A stretch of 38,709 nt of DNA from Trueperaceae bacterium (GTDB lineage Bacteria > Deinococcota > Deinococci > Deinococcales > Trueperaceae): NCBI GenBank assembly GCA_011390675.1, contig JAABRX010000015.1, positions 1 to 38,709 on the forward strand, in the 5' to 3' direction. The notes under the pieces are model-generated. The model ran no database searches. It saw only the letters and a program-made list of their open reading frames with translations, and was not told the origin of the DNA. The translations under genes were made by a program, and so were the position numbers. Numbering within the stretch: the stretch's first letter is position 1; every line of letters starts with the position of its first letter. Positions 1 through 8,318 of the stretch are shown piece by piece.

Positions 1-126
1 GTCTCGCACCGCCTCTCGTGCCCGAAAGCGCTGGTCGCCACCTTCCAGGCGCGCGGGTGGCACAAGGCGATCTCGATCCACGGGTACAGCGTCACCCTCT
101 ACACCTCCGACGCGTACTACGGATGA
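1..126 (+). CDS. C-terminal end of an unrecognised protein (partial)
   Basis: An open frame enters from the left edge in frame 1 and stops at TGA 124-126, giving the last 41 residues of a longer protein that ends in SDAYYG. The tail is rich in aromatic and hydroxyl residues. I recognise no motif. The stop codon overlaps the ATG of the next gene (ATGA, 123-126), so the two are probably translated from one message. What lies upstream is outside the window. Confidence 0.6.
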   Translation, partial: VSHRLSCPKALVATFQARGWHKAISIHGYSVTLYTSDAYYG

Positions 127-1049
127 CGCCCACGCCCCTCGCCCCCCTGGCGCCTCGGCGCCGGGGGGGCGCCCTCGTCGTCGCGCTGCTCCTGGCGACG
201 TGGTCCGTCGGTCAGGCGGACCCCGCGTCCGCCGGACGTTCGGCGCCGACCCCGTGCGGCACGCTCGACGGGCTCGGTCTCGTCGCCGAGGGCGCGCTCG
301 TCGGCGACGACCTTCGCGCCACCTGGACGCTCGTCGCGGCGCCCGTCGAAGCGCCGGTCCTGCGCCCGCTCGTGTTCGTCGACGGGGTCCTGCGGGCCGA
401 CTTCGGCCCCGTCGCCTTCCCGTGCGACCGGAGCGTGTCGGTCGACGCTCCGGACCTGGGCGCGCGCGACGCCGTGCATTGGTTGCTCCACGGGTGGCCG
501 CCGGTGCCGAGCGCGCTGACGTCGCTCGGGTTCGAGGAGGCGCGCGTCGCGTACGCCGCGCGCGTGCCTCCCGGCACCTTCGCGCTCGCCGACGTCGGGT
601 TCGACCGGCCGATCGGCGGACGGCCGCGAGCGAGCGAGGCCACCGCGACGGGCGCCGCCGGGGCGCTCGTCGAGGACCGCGTCGAGGTGCCGCCGTGGGC
701 GCTGCCGAGCGACGGTCGCGACGGCCGGGGCGGCGACGACCGGCTCGTGCGCGCGCCGGTCGGTGCCCTGCTGCCGATCCGGATCGTCTACGCCGCGCCC
801 GACGCGGCGCGCGTGCTGGCCACCTGCCTCCTCGACGGGGTGCAGGTGCCCGTGTTCGCGGGCGCCCCGGCGCTCGCCGCCCGCCTCGAACCCGGCGGGT
901 TGCTCGAGCTCGACGGCGTGGTGGAGGTGCCGGGACCGGGGTGGCACCGGCTCCACTGCCTGCTGCTCCCCGACGATGCGGATCCCGCGACGCCCGCTCC
1001 CCCACGGCCGCTGTCGGCGCTCTACCTGTGGGGCGCGGCGCCTCGGTGA
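123..1049 (+). CDS. Secreted protein of unknown function
   Basis: A 308-residue protein. The N-terminus has an arginine-rich stretch (RRR, residues 12-14) followed by a hydrophobic segment (about 16-30) ending near GQA, which looks like a Sec signal peptide, so the mature protein is probably outside the cytoplasm. The rest alternates short hydrophobic stretches with Pro, Gly and Asp turns, and carries a few cysteines that could pair as disulphides; a beta-rich fold is likely. I do not recognise the family. The start is the ATG that overlaps the upstream stop (ATGA), and its own TGA overlaps the GTG of the next gene (GTGA). This places it between an unknown protein and Lnt in one operon, but there is no evidence that it is itself a lipoprotein: no lipobox cysteine follows the signal. 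Confidence 0.75.
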   Translation: MTPTPLAPLAPRRRGGALVVALLLATWSVGQADPASAGRSAPTPCGTLDGLGLVAEGALVGDDLRATWTLVAAPVEAPVLRPLVFVDGVLRADFGPVAFPCDRSVSVDAPDLGARDAVHWLLHGWPPVPSALTSLGFEEARVAYAARVPPGTFALADVGFDRPIGGRPRASEATATGAAGALVEDRVEVPPWALPSDGRDGRGGDDRLVRAPVGALLPIRIVYAAPDAARVLATCLLDGVQVPVFAGAPALAARLEPGGLLELDGVVEVPGPGWHRLHCLLLPDDADPATPAPPRPLSALYLWGAAPR

Positions 1050-2581
1050 AGGCACCCCACCGCGCCGGTAGGGAAGACCGCGCCGCGGCGATCGGCCGGC
1101 TCGTCCTCGCCGTGGCGCTCGTCGCCTGGGCGTGCCGTCCCGACGGCCCCTGGAGCGCCTCCCTGATCGGGGCCGCGCTCGTGTGGCCCGACCTGGTGCG
1201 CGGTTCCGGACCCCGGGCGGCCGCCACCGCGGCGCTCCTGCTGGTGCCGGTGCCTGCGAGCGCCTTCGAGGGGTTGCGGGTGCACGACCCTGGCGCGTGG
1301 GTGGCCGTGGCCGTCGCGTGGTCGGCGGCGTACGGCGCGGTGGGCGCGCTCGGCGGTTGGGTGGTCGGGCGCGCCTGGGCGCCGGCGGCGCGCCCCGTCG
1401 GGTGGGCGGCGGCCTGGGCGGCGCTGGACGCGGCGGTCGTCCACGGTGCGCCGTTCGTCTCGGCGGTCCCGGTGGTGCCCGGGTACCTGTTGCTCGACGG
1501 TCCGCTGGTGGCCTGGGCGGCGGTCGGGGGGCCGGTCGCGCTGGGGGTGGCGTGGGTGCTGCTCGGTGCGGCGCTCGCGGCGGTGGTCGGGGGCTTCGGG
1601 GTCGGGCACGGCGGGACCGCGGCGCGGCTCGCGTGGGGGACGACGGCGCTCGCGCTCGCCGGCGGAGCCCACGCCTGGAGCTTCGCGGCCGCGCGAGCGC
1701 CCACCGTGCCGGTCCGGACCGTCGCCGTCGCGCACGGCGTCGGCGACGAAGCCGCGCTCGCCGCCACGCGCACCGACGCCGACGCGGCGACCGAGATCCT
1801 GGCCGCGCTGGTCGAGCGCGCGCGTGCCTCGCCCGCGGTCGATCTCCCCGCGGTCGATCTCCCCGCGGTCGATCTCCACGTGTGGCCCGAGAGCGCGCTC
1901 GGGTTCGTCGCCCCCGAGGCGCTCGCCAGCTTCGCGGACGTCGCTCGGACGCTCGGTGCGCCGGTGCTCGCCGGCGGGTACCGGCCCGATGCCGAGGGCG
2001 GGTGGCGCAACTCGGTCGTGCTGGCGACGACCGCGGCCACCGCGTGGGTGCTCGACAAGCGCCACCTGGTGCCGCGCTACGAGGCGTGGCTGACCGCCGG
2101 CGTCGGCGAGCGCTGGCCCGTGCGGGTCGCCGGTCGGCGCTGGGCCGTGCTGGTCTGTTGGGAGTCCCTGCATCTGGGCGCGGCCCTGGAGCGCGCGCGG
2201 GCGGCCGACGTGGTGCTCGTCCTCACCCACGACGGGTGGGCGGGCGCGACGGCCACGCCGTGGTGGCACGCCCGGAGCGGACGGGTGCTCGCCTGGTCGA
2301 CGGGGAGGCCCGTGATCGTCGCGTCGCACGACGGACCGTCGATGGCCTGGAGCCACACCGGCCGGTTGTTGGGCTTGGCGGCGGGCAGCGATGCGGGCCT
2401 CACGGTGGCGATCGAAGCGCCGTCGAGCTGGACGACGCCGTACGCGCGGTTCGGTTCGCGGGGCGTGGGGTCGCTGGTGGCGGCCGTGTGGGCGGTGCTG
2501 CTGGCTACCGGCGTCGGACGGCGTGCCGTCGCGACCGCGCGCCGTCAGGGGTGCGGCGCCTCCGGCCCCCACGCGGCGTAG
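1046..2581 (+). CDS. lnt: Apolipoprotein N-acyltransferase (Lnt)
   Basis: A 511-residue membrane enzyme that would add the third acyl chain to the N-terminal cysteine of lipoproteins on the outer face of the inner membrane. The first ~215 residues are Ala/Val/Trp-rich membrane segments. Residues ~222-460 form the nitrilase-like domain with the expected Glu-Lys-Cys triad: E282 in WPESA, K338 in DKRHLVPRYE and C371 in VLVCWES. A last membrane segment lies at ~473-490. The length is normal for the family. The start is GTG 1046, overlapping the previous stop; an ATG is not available nearby. A substrate is close by: the coiled-coil lipoprotein at 18.6 kb has a lipobox. One oddity is a perfect triplicated 15-bp repeat (PAVDL x3) just before the catalytic glutamate. 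Its 3' end overlaps the convergent cysQ by 37 bp. Confidence 0.88.
   Translation: MKAPHRAGREDRAAAIGRLVLAVALVAWACRPDGPWSASLIGAALVWPDLVRGSGPRAAATAALLLVPVPASAFEGLRVHDPGAWVAVAVAWSAAYGAVGALGGWVVGRAWAPAARPVGWAAAWAALDAAVVHGAPFVSAVPVVPGYLLLDGPLVAWAAVGGPVALGVAWVLLGAALAAVVGGFGVGHGGTAARLAWGTTALALAGGAHAWSFAAARAPTVPVRTVAVAHGVGDEAALAATRTDADAATEILAALVERARASPAVDLPAVDLPAVDLHVWPESALGFVAPEALASFADVARTLGAPVLAGGYRPDAEGGWRNSVVLATTAATAWVLDKRHLVPRYEAWLTAGVGERWPVRVAGRRWAVLVCWESLHLGAALERARAADVVLVLTHDGWAGATATPWWHARSGRVLAWSTGRPVIVASHDGPSMAWSHTGRLLGLAAGSDAGLTVAIEAPSSWTTPYARFGSRGVGSLVAAVWAVLLATGVGRRAVATARRQGCGASGPHAA
1832..1876 (+). repeat. 15-bp tandem repeat x3 inside lnt
   Basis: Three perfect copies of cccgcggtcgatctc, encoding PAVDL-PAVDL-PAVDL at residues 263-277 of Lnt, just before the WPES catalytic loop. 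Being in frame and exact, it looks like a recent slippage expansion and could vary between strains. Confidence 0.9.
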
Positions 2582-3345
2582 AACTCCGGGTTGCGCAGGT
2601 CGGGCTTGTTGTAGGCGAGCGGGGCGTCGTCGGCCACGCGCCGCAGCACCCCACCGGCGGCCTCCAGGACCGCCTGCGACGCCGCGGTGTCCCATTCGCT
2701 CGTGGGGCCGAGGCGCGCGTAGACGTGCGCCCGACCCTCCGCGACCAGGCAGGCCTTGATCGCGCTGCCGCGCTGGGCGACGTCCACGTCCCAGTCGGCG
2801 GCCAGTGCCTCGAGCCAGGCGCGCGTGCGGCCGGCGGCGTGCGATCGGCTCGTCAACACGCGCAGCGCCCGCCCCTCCGGGGGAGCGACGCGGATCGCGG
2901 TCCAGGCGCCGTCGCCCTCTCGGCGCCACGCCCCGTGGTCCGGGGCGCCGGCGTAGGCCACGTCCTCGATCGGCCCGTGCACCACCCCGAACGCCGGTCG
3001 GCCGCGCTCGATCAGCGCGACGTTGACCGAGAACTCCCCGGTCCGATTCACGAACTCGCGCGTGCCGTCGAGCGGGTCGATCAACCAGAAGCGCGGCCAG
3101 GAGCGGCGGACCTCGAACGGGACCTCGGCCTGCTCCTCGCTCAGCACCGGCACGTCCGGGGTCAGGGCGCGCAGGCCGCGCACGAGCAGCGCGTGGGCGC
3201 GGAGGTCGGCCTCGGTCACCGGGGTGGCGTCGGCCTTGAGCTGCACCTCGAAGTCGCCTTGGTAGACCTCGAGGATGGCGCCGCCCGCCTCACGGGCGAG
3301 GCCGGAGACCGCGTCGCGGAGCGGTTCGAAGCGATTCGGAAGCAT
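2545..3345 (-). CDS. cysQ: 3'(2'),5'-bisphosphate nucleotidase (CysQ, inositol monophosphatase family)
   Basis: A 266-residue Mg2+-dependent phosphatase that would hydrolyse 3'-phosphoadenosine-5'-phosphate, the by-product of PAPS-dependent sulphate assimilation. The family signature is complete: the metal-binding acidic pair in LSEEQ (residues 69-72), the WLIDPLDGTREF motif (D90, D93) with the threonine needed for catalysis, and the C-terminal SEWDTAA motif (D219). The REFVNRTGEFSVN segment after the DGT motif favours CysQ over plain inositol monophosphatase. The start is ATG 3345; a TACGAT box lies 8 nt upstream and no ribosome-binding site is seen, so the mRNA may be leaderless. It overlaps convergent lnt by 37 bp. 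It lies downstream of a metal ATPase on the same strand but probably has its own promoter. Confidence 0.9.
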   Translation of the reverse strand: MLPNRFEPLRDAVSGLAREAGGAILEVYQGDFEVQLKADATPVTEADLRAHALLVRGLRALTPDVPVLSEEQAEVPFEVRRSWPRFWLIDPLDGTREFVNRTGEFSVNVALIERGRPAFGVVHGPIEDVAYAGAPDHGAWRREGDGAWTAIRVAPPEGRALRVLTSRSHAAGRTRAWLEALAADWDVDVAQRGSAIKACLVAEGRAHVYARLGPTSEWDTAASQAVLEAAGGVLRRVADDAPLAYNKPDLRNPEFYAAWGPEAPHP

Positions 3346-3353
3346 CGGCGAGC

Positions 3354-3359
3354 ATCGTA
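3354..3359 (-). promoter_or_regulatory. -10 box for cysQ (leaderless type)
   Basis: TACGAT on the minus strand, 8 nt before the cysQ ATG, with no Shine-Dalgarno sequence between. It fits TANNNT. No good -35 is visible. Confidence 0.5.
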
Positions 3360-3374
3360 CGCGGTCCGTGAGGG

Positions 3375-5312
3375 TCAGCTCGGTGCCCGGCCGCGGCCGA
3401 GCAGCCGCAGGCCGTTGGCGACGACCAGCAGCGTCCCGCCTTCGTGCCCGATCACGCCCAGCGGCAGCGGCAGCCGCCCGGCGAGCGTCGCCACGACCAT
3501 CAGCGCCATCACGCCCAGGGCGAAGCCGAGGTTCTGGCGGATCACCCGGCGGGTCGCCTTGGCGGTCGCGACGGCCTCGGCGAGGCGCCGCAGGTCGTCG
3601 GACAGCAGCGCGACGTCGGCCGTCTCGAGCGCGACGTCGCTGCCGGCGACCCCCATCGCGATGCCCACGTCGGCGGTGGCGAGCGCGGCGGCGTCGTTCA
3701 CCCCGTCGCCGACGAACGCGACGGTGCCGTTCGCCTTGAGCGTCCGCAGGCGGTCGACCTTGTCCTCGGGGAGCAGGTCGGCGTGCACCTGGTCGTGCGA
3801 CAACCCCAGGTCGTCGGCGACGGCGCGGGCGACGTTCGCGTGGTCGCCCGTGAGGACGGCGAGCCGGGTCAAGCCCTCGCGGCGAAGCGCGTCCAAGCCC
3901 TCTCGGGCGTACGGGCGCGGGGTGTCGGCCACGCCCAGGAAGCCGAGCAGCCGGGACGCCCCGCCGTCGCCGCGGTCGGCCACCACGACGACGCTCCGGC
4001 CCGCGGCCTCGAGCGCCGCCAGCGCCTCGTGGGCAGCAGGATCGGCGTCCAGGTCGATGCCCTCGGACACGACCAGACGTCGGTTGCCGGCCCAGGCGTC
4101 GAAGCCGTCGACGCGTCCGACGATGCCGCGCCCCGGCCGCGCTTCGACGCCGGTGGCCGGCGCGGGGTCGATGCCGCGCTCGCCGGCGTAGCGCACGACG
4201 GCGCGCGCGATCGGGTGTTCGCTGGCGTGCTCGAGGGCGGCCGCCACCCTCAGCAACTCGCCTTCGTCGACCGCCAGCGGCACCACGTCGGTCACGGTCA
4301 TGACGCCGCGCGTCAGGGTGCCGGTCTTGTCGAAGGCGATCGCATCGACCGCCGCGAGGGACTCCAGCGCGCCGCCCCCCTTGAACAGCACGCCGCGGCG
4401 TGCGGAGGCGGCGAGCGCCGACAGCACGGCCGCCGGCACGCTGATGACCACCGCGCACGGGCTCGCCACCACGAGCAGCGTGGCGGCGCGGTAGAAGGCC
4501 TCCGACGCGGGGAGCCCGAGTGCGAAGAACGCCGCGAGCGCCACGGCGGTGCCGGCGAGCACCCAGACCGTGTAGCGCTGACCGAACCAATCGCTGAAGC
4601 GCTCGCTGGGGGCTTTCGCCGCTTGCGCCTCGGTCACCAGCTCCACCATCCGGGCGAGCGTCGACTGGTTGGCCGTCTTGGTCACGCGCACGGTCAGCGC
4701 GCCGTGGCCGTTGACGGTGCCGGCGAACACTTCACTCCCCGGCTCCTTGTCGACGGGCATGGACTCGCCGGTGATCGGCGCCTGATCGACCGCGGACGCG
4801 CCGGACTCCACGACCCCGTCGAGCGGCACGCGCTCCCCGGGGCGTACGCGGACGAGCGCGTCCACGACGACGTCCTCGGGCGGACGGTCGATCTCGACGT
4901 CGTCCTCGACGACGTGCGCGACGTCGGGCCGCAGCGACATCAGGGCCGCCACCGCCCGTCGGGTGGTGCCCATCGCCCGCTCCTCGAGGGTGCCGGCGAG
5001 GCTGAACAGGAACAGCAGGATCGCGCCGTCGCGCGGCGCCCCGACCGCCGCGGCCGCGAGGGCGGCCAGGACCATCAGCAGGTCGATCTCCAAGCGACCG
5101 CGCGCGAGCGCGCGGACGGCCTCGATCCCCGCGGGACCCCCACCGGCGAGGTAGGCGAGCCCGTACGCCCAGGGCACGATCGCCTCGAGGCCGGTCCAGC
5201 CGGCGACGAGCCCGACGATGAGGCCGACGCCGGTGAGCGCGGTCCAGGTGATGCTCCAGCGCAACTCTTCTTGTTCGGCGGCGAGTTCCGCCTTGAGTTT
5301 GGCAGCGTCCAT
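3375..5312 (-). CDS. P1B-4 type heavy-metal-exporting ATPase (Co2+/Fe2+-like)
   Basis: A 645-residue P-type ATPase that should export a divalent metal across the inner membrane. Core motifs are TGES (181-184), DKTGT with phosphorylated D328, the SEHP loop (364-367) and GDGVND (535-540). The membrane metal site reads SPC (284-286) instead of CPC, and the penultimate membrane helix carries HEGGT (623-627). SPC plus HEGGT is the P1B-4 signature (CoaT/CtpD/PfeT group), associated with Co2+ or Fe2+ efflux. As in that group, there is no N-terminal heavy-metal-binding domain; the protein opens with a short charged helix. No metalloregulator adjoins it. A TAGCCT box 6 nt before the ATG and no ribosome-binding site suggest a leaderless message. 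The subclass is confident; the exact metal is inferred. Confidence 0.9.
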   Translation of the reverse strand: MDAAKLKAELAAEQEELRWSITWTALTGVGLIVGLVAGWTGLEAIVPWAYGLAYLAGGGPAGIEAVRALARGRLEIDLLMVLAALAAAAVGAPRDGAILLFLFSLAGTLEERAMGTTRRAVAALMSLRPDVAHVVEDDVEIDRPPEDVVVDALVRVRPGERVPLDGVVESGASAVDQAPITGESMPVDKEPGSEVFAGTVNGHGALTVRVTKTANQSTLARMVELVTEAQAAKAPSERFSDWFGQRYTVWVLAGTAVALAAFFALGLPASEAFYRAATLLVVASPCAVVISVPAAVLSALAASARRGVLFKGGGALESLAAVDAIAFDKTGTLTRGVMTVTDVVPLAVDEGELLRVAAALEHASEHPIARAVVRYAGERGIDPAPATGVEARPGRGIVGRVDGFDAWAGNRRLVVSEGIDLDADPAAHEALAALEAAGRSVVVVADRGDGGASRLLGFLGVADTPRPYAREGLDALRREGLTRLAVLTGDHANVARAVADDLGLSHDQVHADLLPEDKVDRLRTLKANGTVAFVGDGVNDAAALATADVGIAMGVAGSDVALETADVALLSDDLRRLAEAVATAKATRRVIRQNLGFALGVMALMVVATLAGRLPLPLGVIGHEGGTLLVVANGLRLLGRGRAPS

Positions 5313-5318
5313 GGGTCA

Positions 5319-5324
5319 AGGCTA
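5319..5324 (-). promoter_or_regulatory. -10 box for the P1B-4 ATPase gene (leaderless type)
   Basis: TAGCCT on the minus strand, exactly 6 nt before ATG 5312; fits TANNNT. No Shine-Dalgarno sequence is present. Confidence 0.5.
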
Positions 5325-5416
5325 CGCCCAACGGCCCCGCAGGACGTCCCGGACGCGGCGTGCGGGCGTCGTGCCGCGCGGGTCCGATGCGGGGAGGTGC
5401 GTGCGATGATGCCGCG

Positions 5417-6595
5417 ATGAACCGGGCTTTGCACGACCTGGTGGAGCGTGTGCACGCGGCGCCGGCGCGCCTCGTCTACGACTTCGCGGGTGCCGGCGTC
5501 CAAGCGCTCGCCTGGCTGCACGCGGTGGCGGGGTCGTCGCGCACCGTGCTCGAGGCGGTCGACCGGTACGCCGCCGCGTCGCTCGCGGAGGGCGTGGGGG
5601 GTTCCGTCGGCACGTCCGTCGCGCCGGAGGTGGCCGCGGCGCTTGCTGGGCGCGCCCGCGTGCGGGCGCGCGCGCTTGCTGGCCCCGCCGAGGCGGTCCT
5701 GGGCGTGGCGTGCACCGCCACCATCGCGACGGATCGCGTCAAGCGGGGCGCCCACCGCGCCTGGGTCGCGACCGCCGACGGCCTCGGGGTGCGCCTGTAC
5801 GGCCTCGAGCTGACCAAGGGCGCGCGCGACCGGGCGGCCGAGGAGAAGCTGGTGAGCGCGCTGGTGCTGCGCGCGATCGCGGACGCCTCGGGGGTCCTGC
5901 AGGTTCCGTCGCTCGCGCTGATGGGCGACGAGCACGTCGAGCGGGCGTTCCGGGCGGGCCCCGAGCTCGAGGCGTTCGCGGACGGTCGGCGACCGCTCCT
6001 CGCGGTCGACGTGCACGGCGAGCCGGTCGACGCGCTGCCGTGGCCGGTCGGCGGGGGCGCGGTGGTGAGCGGCTCGTTCCACCCGCTGCACGACGGCCAC
6101 CTCGGGCTCGCCGCCGCCGCGCAGCGGCACCTCGGGCGTCCGGTGGCGTTCGAACTGGCGGTCGCCAACGCCGACAAGCCGACGATCGATCTGGACGAGG
6201 CCCATCGGCGCGCGACCCAGTTCGCGGGCCGCGCGCCGCTGCTCCTGACGCGCGCACCGCGCTTCGACGCCAAGGCGGAGCTGCTGCCCGGGGCGGTCTT
6301 CGTGGTCGGTGCGGACACCGCCGCGCGCGTGCTCGAGGGGCGCTTCTACGCGGACGACGCCGGGCTCGCGGTCGCCTTCGACGCGCTGCGCGCGAGCGGC
6401 GGCCGCTTCCTGGTCGCGGGTCGGCGCTCGGCCGAGCGCTTCCTCACGCTCGCCGACCTCGACGTGCCGACGGCGCACGGCGACCTGTTCGAGGCGCTGC
6501 CCGAGGCCGCGTTCCGCGCCGACGTCTCGTCGACCGAGATCCGTGCCGCCTGGGACGCCGCCGAGGGCCGTGCGATCGGCGGCGGAAGCGCCTGA
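5417..6595 (+). CDS. Fusion of a CinA C-terminal-like domain and an HxGH nucleotidyltransferase
   Basis: A 392-residue two-domain protein. Residues ~8-155 resemble the CinA C-terminal/PncC nicotinamide-nucleotide amidase fold, with GAGVQALAWL (25-34), AGSSRTVLEA (38-47) and GVACTATIATD (96-106). The amidase ES(C/A)TGG-type motif is replaced by DFAGAG, so amidase activity is doubtful. Residues ~215-376 are a nucleotidyltransferase: SGSFHPLHDGHLGL holds the HDGH (225-228) active-site motif and SSTEIR (371-376) is the second signature. This domain class transfers AMP or CMP, as in NMN adenylyltransferase or CoaD. A role in pyridine-nucleotide salvage is inferred from the pairing. The start ATG 5417 was chosen because homology begins within 20 residues; the upstream in-frame ATG (5360) adds low-complexity sequence. 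It is divergent from the P1B-4 ATPase gene. Confidence 0.8.
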   Translation: MNRALHDLVERVHAAPARLVYDFAGAGVQALAWLHAVAGSSRTVLEAVDRYAAASLAEGVGGSVGTSVAPEVAAALAGRARVRARALAGPAEAVLGVACTATIATDRVKRGAHRAWVATADGLGVRLYGLELTKGARDRAAEEKLVSALVLRAIADASGVLQVPSLALMGDEHVERAFRAGPELEAFADGRRPLLAVDVHGEPVDALPWPVGGGAVVSGSFHPLHDGHLGLAAAAQRHLGRPVAFELAVANADKPTIDLDEAHRRATQFAGRAPLLLTRAPRFDAKAELLPGAVFVVGADTAARVLEGRFYADDAGLAVAFDALRASGGRFLVAGRRSAERFLTLADLDVPTAHGDLFEALPEAAFRADVSSTEIRAAWDAAEGRAIGGGSA

Positions 6596-6640
6596 GGGGC
6601 GTCGAGGAGCAACGGTCCGTGATCGCGAGCGCCGGTGCGG

Positions 6641-6646
6641 TACCGT
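6641..6646 (+). promoter_or_regulatory. -10 box for the exported protein at 6652 (leaderless type)
   Basis: TACCGT, 5 nt before ATG 6652, with no ribosome-binding site in between; fits TANNNT. Confidence 0.45.
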
Positions 6647-6651
6647 GCCGC

Positions 6652-7527
6652 ATGAACATTTCTGACCGCACCTTGATGCGGATCCGTCGCCGGCCGGCGG
6701 TTCCGATGCTGGCGCTGGCGCTCGCGCTGATCCTCGGCGTCGTAGGCGCGCAGGAGGCGCCCGGCGCCTCGGACGGCACCGTGTCGGGCGTCGTCGACGA
6801 GATCCCTGCCGTGGCGGCGTTCGGCGTGGCGTTCGGGTTCCCGGCGTACCGCACGGCCGGTCTCGGCGCCTCGCTCCAGTCCGGGCCGTTCGGCGCCGCG
6901 GTGCGCGCCGCGTGGGGAAGCGCCGGCATCGCCGTCGGCCTGCAGGCGCGCGCGTACCCGCCGGTGCCGTGGCCCGTCCCCACCTACGTCGCGGCCGGCG
7001 CCGACCTGTACGGGAGCGGCGTCGCCCCCCACGTGGCCGTCGGTGCGCACGTGCCGATCGCCGAGCGCTGGCGGCTGGACGTGGAGGGCGGCGTGGCGTG
7101 GCCGCCGCTCCTCGATACCCGCACGCTGGCGCCGTACCTGTCGTTGGGCGCGAGCTACGCGTTCGCGCTCTCGATCGCCCCCACGACGTCGACGGCGGGG
7201 GCCCCCGCCGCGACCGGCGCGGGCGGTGCCAGCGCCTGCGTCGCCGGCCCCCCCGACGCCGCGCTCCTGGACGCCGCCATCGACGCCACCGTGCGTCGCT
7301 TCGTGGCCGACGCGACGGCCACGTACGGCAGCCTGTACCGCGGGCTCGACTACAGCGTGCGCGTGCAGGAGCGCGACGTGCGCGGAACCGACGCGCGCGT
7401 GTCGGTGTCGTACGCAGGCTCCGTCGTCGAGCGCGCCACGGGCCGCACGATCGATGCGTCCGGGACCGCCGAGGTCACGTTCCGCTGGCGCGGGTGCGAT
7501 TGGGTGCGGACCGGCCTGACGTACTGA
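6652..7527 (+). CDS. Exported protein of unknown function, probably beta-barrel or beta-rich
   Basis: A 291-residue protein with an N-terminal signal peptide: RIRRR (residues 10-14), a hydrophobic core (~18-32) and a likely cut after VGAQ. Residues ~45-185 alternate short Gly/Ala/aromatic strands (GVAFGFPAYR, AVRAAWGSAGI, YVAAGADLYG, LSLGASYAFAL), a pattern expected of outer-membrane beta-strands. After a low-complexity Ala/Thr/Gly linker (~188-205), a distinct C-terminal domain (~206-291) contains two cysteines and ends in a beta-rich stretch. I do not recognise the family. The start is ATG 6652, preceded by a TACCGT box. It stands alone, 56 nt after the CinA fusion gene and 65 nt before azlC. 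Confidence 0.7.
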   Translation: MNISDRTLMRIRRRPAVPMLALALALILGVVGAQEAPGASDGTVSGVVDEIPAVAAFGVAFGFPAYRTAGLGASLQSGPFGAAVRAAWGSAGIAVGLQARAYPPVPWPVPTYVAAGADLYGSGVAPHVAVGAHVPIAERWRLDVEGGVAWPPLLDTRTLAPYLSLGASYAFALSIAPTTSTAGAPAATGAGGASACVAGPPDAALLDAAIDATVRRFVADATATYGSLYRGLDYSVRVQERDVRGTDARVSVSYAGSVVERATGRTIDASGTAEVTFRWRGCDWVRTGLTY

Positions 7528-7580
7528 CGTACGGACCCCCGCCGCCTCGGGGGACGACCTCGGCGCAGCGACGCCCGCGG

Positions 7581-7586
7581 TACCCT
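7581..7586 (+). promoter_or_regulatory. -10 box for azlCD (leaderless type)
   Basis: TACCCT, exactly 6 nt before the azlC ATG; fits TANNNT. No Shine-Dalgarno sequence is present. Confidence 0.5.
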
Positions 7587-7592
7587 CCGCCG

Positions 7593-8318
7593 ATGACCTT
7601 CCGCGACGGTGCGCTCGAGGGGTTCCGCGACGTGATCCCCATCCTGTTGGCGGTCACCCCGTTCGGTCTGGTCGCCGGCGTGTCGGCCGCCGAGGTGGGG
7701 CTCCCCGTCGCGCACGCCGTGGGCATGAGCTACGTCGTCTACGCAGGGACCGCGCAGCTCGCCGCGCTGCAATTGCTGGCGGTGGGGTCGCCGTTCGCGG
7801 TGATCCTGCTGACCACGCTGCTCCTCAACCTCCGCTTCGCCCTCTACTCCGCGACGCTCGCTCCGCACCTGCGCGGCCCACGGTGGCCGGTGCGGTTGTG
7901 GATGGCATCGCTGATGACCGATCAGTCGCTGGCGCTCGGCATCCACCGGTACGCGACCAAGCCCGAACGGGGCGCCAAGATCGCCTACTACCTGGGCCTC
8001 TCGGTCCCCGTGTGGATCGTCTGGACGACGGCCGCCACCATCGGGGTGTTCCTCGGCGCGGCCGTGCCCGCCGGTTGGTCGCTGGAGTTCGCGGTGCCGC
8101 TCGTGTTCCTGACGCTGTGGGTGTTCGCGCTCGCGCGGGGCCGAGCTCCGGTGTGGTGGGCCGGGGGCGTGGGCGCGATCGTCGCGATCCTGGCGCGGCC
8201 GCTGCCGTTCAACCTCGGGCTGCTCGTCGCGTCGTTCGCCGGCATCGCCGCGGGGTTGATCGCCGAACACCTCCGCGATCGGCGTCGCCCGGCCGCCGAG
8301 CTCGGGAACGCGCCGTGA
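7593..8318 (+). CDS. azlC: AzlC family branched-chain amino acid exporter, large subunit
   Basis: A 241-residue inner-membrane protein of the AzlC family, which works with the small AzlD subunit to export branched-chain amino acids and their analogues. Family landmarks are the opening FRDGALEGFRDVIPILLAVTPFGLVAG, the VYAGTAQLAALQLL segment, LLLNLRFALYSATLAPHLRG and MTDQSLALGI. About seven hydrophobic segments are visible, and the length is typical. The start is ATG 7593 with a TACCCT box 6 nt upstream. The stop codon overlaps the GTG of azlD (GTGA), so the two subunits are translationally coupled. The true substrate here is not shown by sequence. Confidence 0.92.
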   Translation: MTFRDGALEGFRDVIPILLAVTPFGLVAGVSAAEVGLPVAHAVGMSYVVYAGTAQLAALQLLAVGSPFAVILLTTLLLNLRFALYSATLAPHLRGPRWPVRLWMASLMTDQSLALGIHRYATKPERGAKIAYYLGLSVPVWIVWTTAATIGVFLGAAVPAGWSLEFAVPLVFLTLWVFALARGRAPVWWAGGVGAIVAILARPLPFNLGLLVASFAGIAAGLIAEHLRDRRRPAAELGNAP

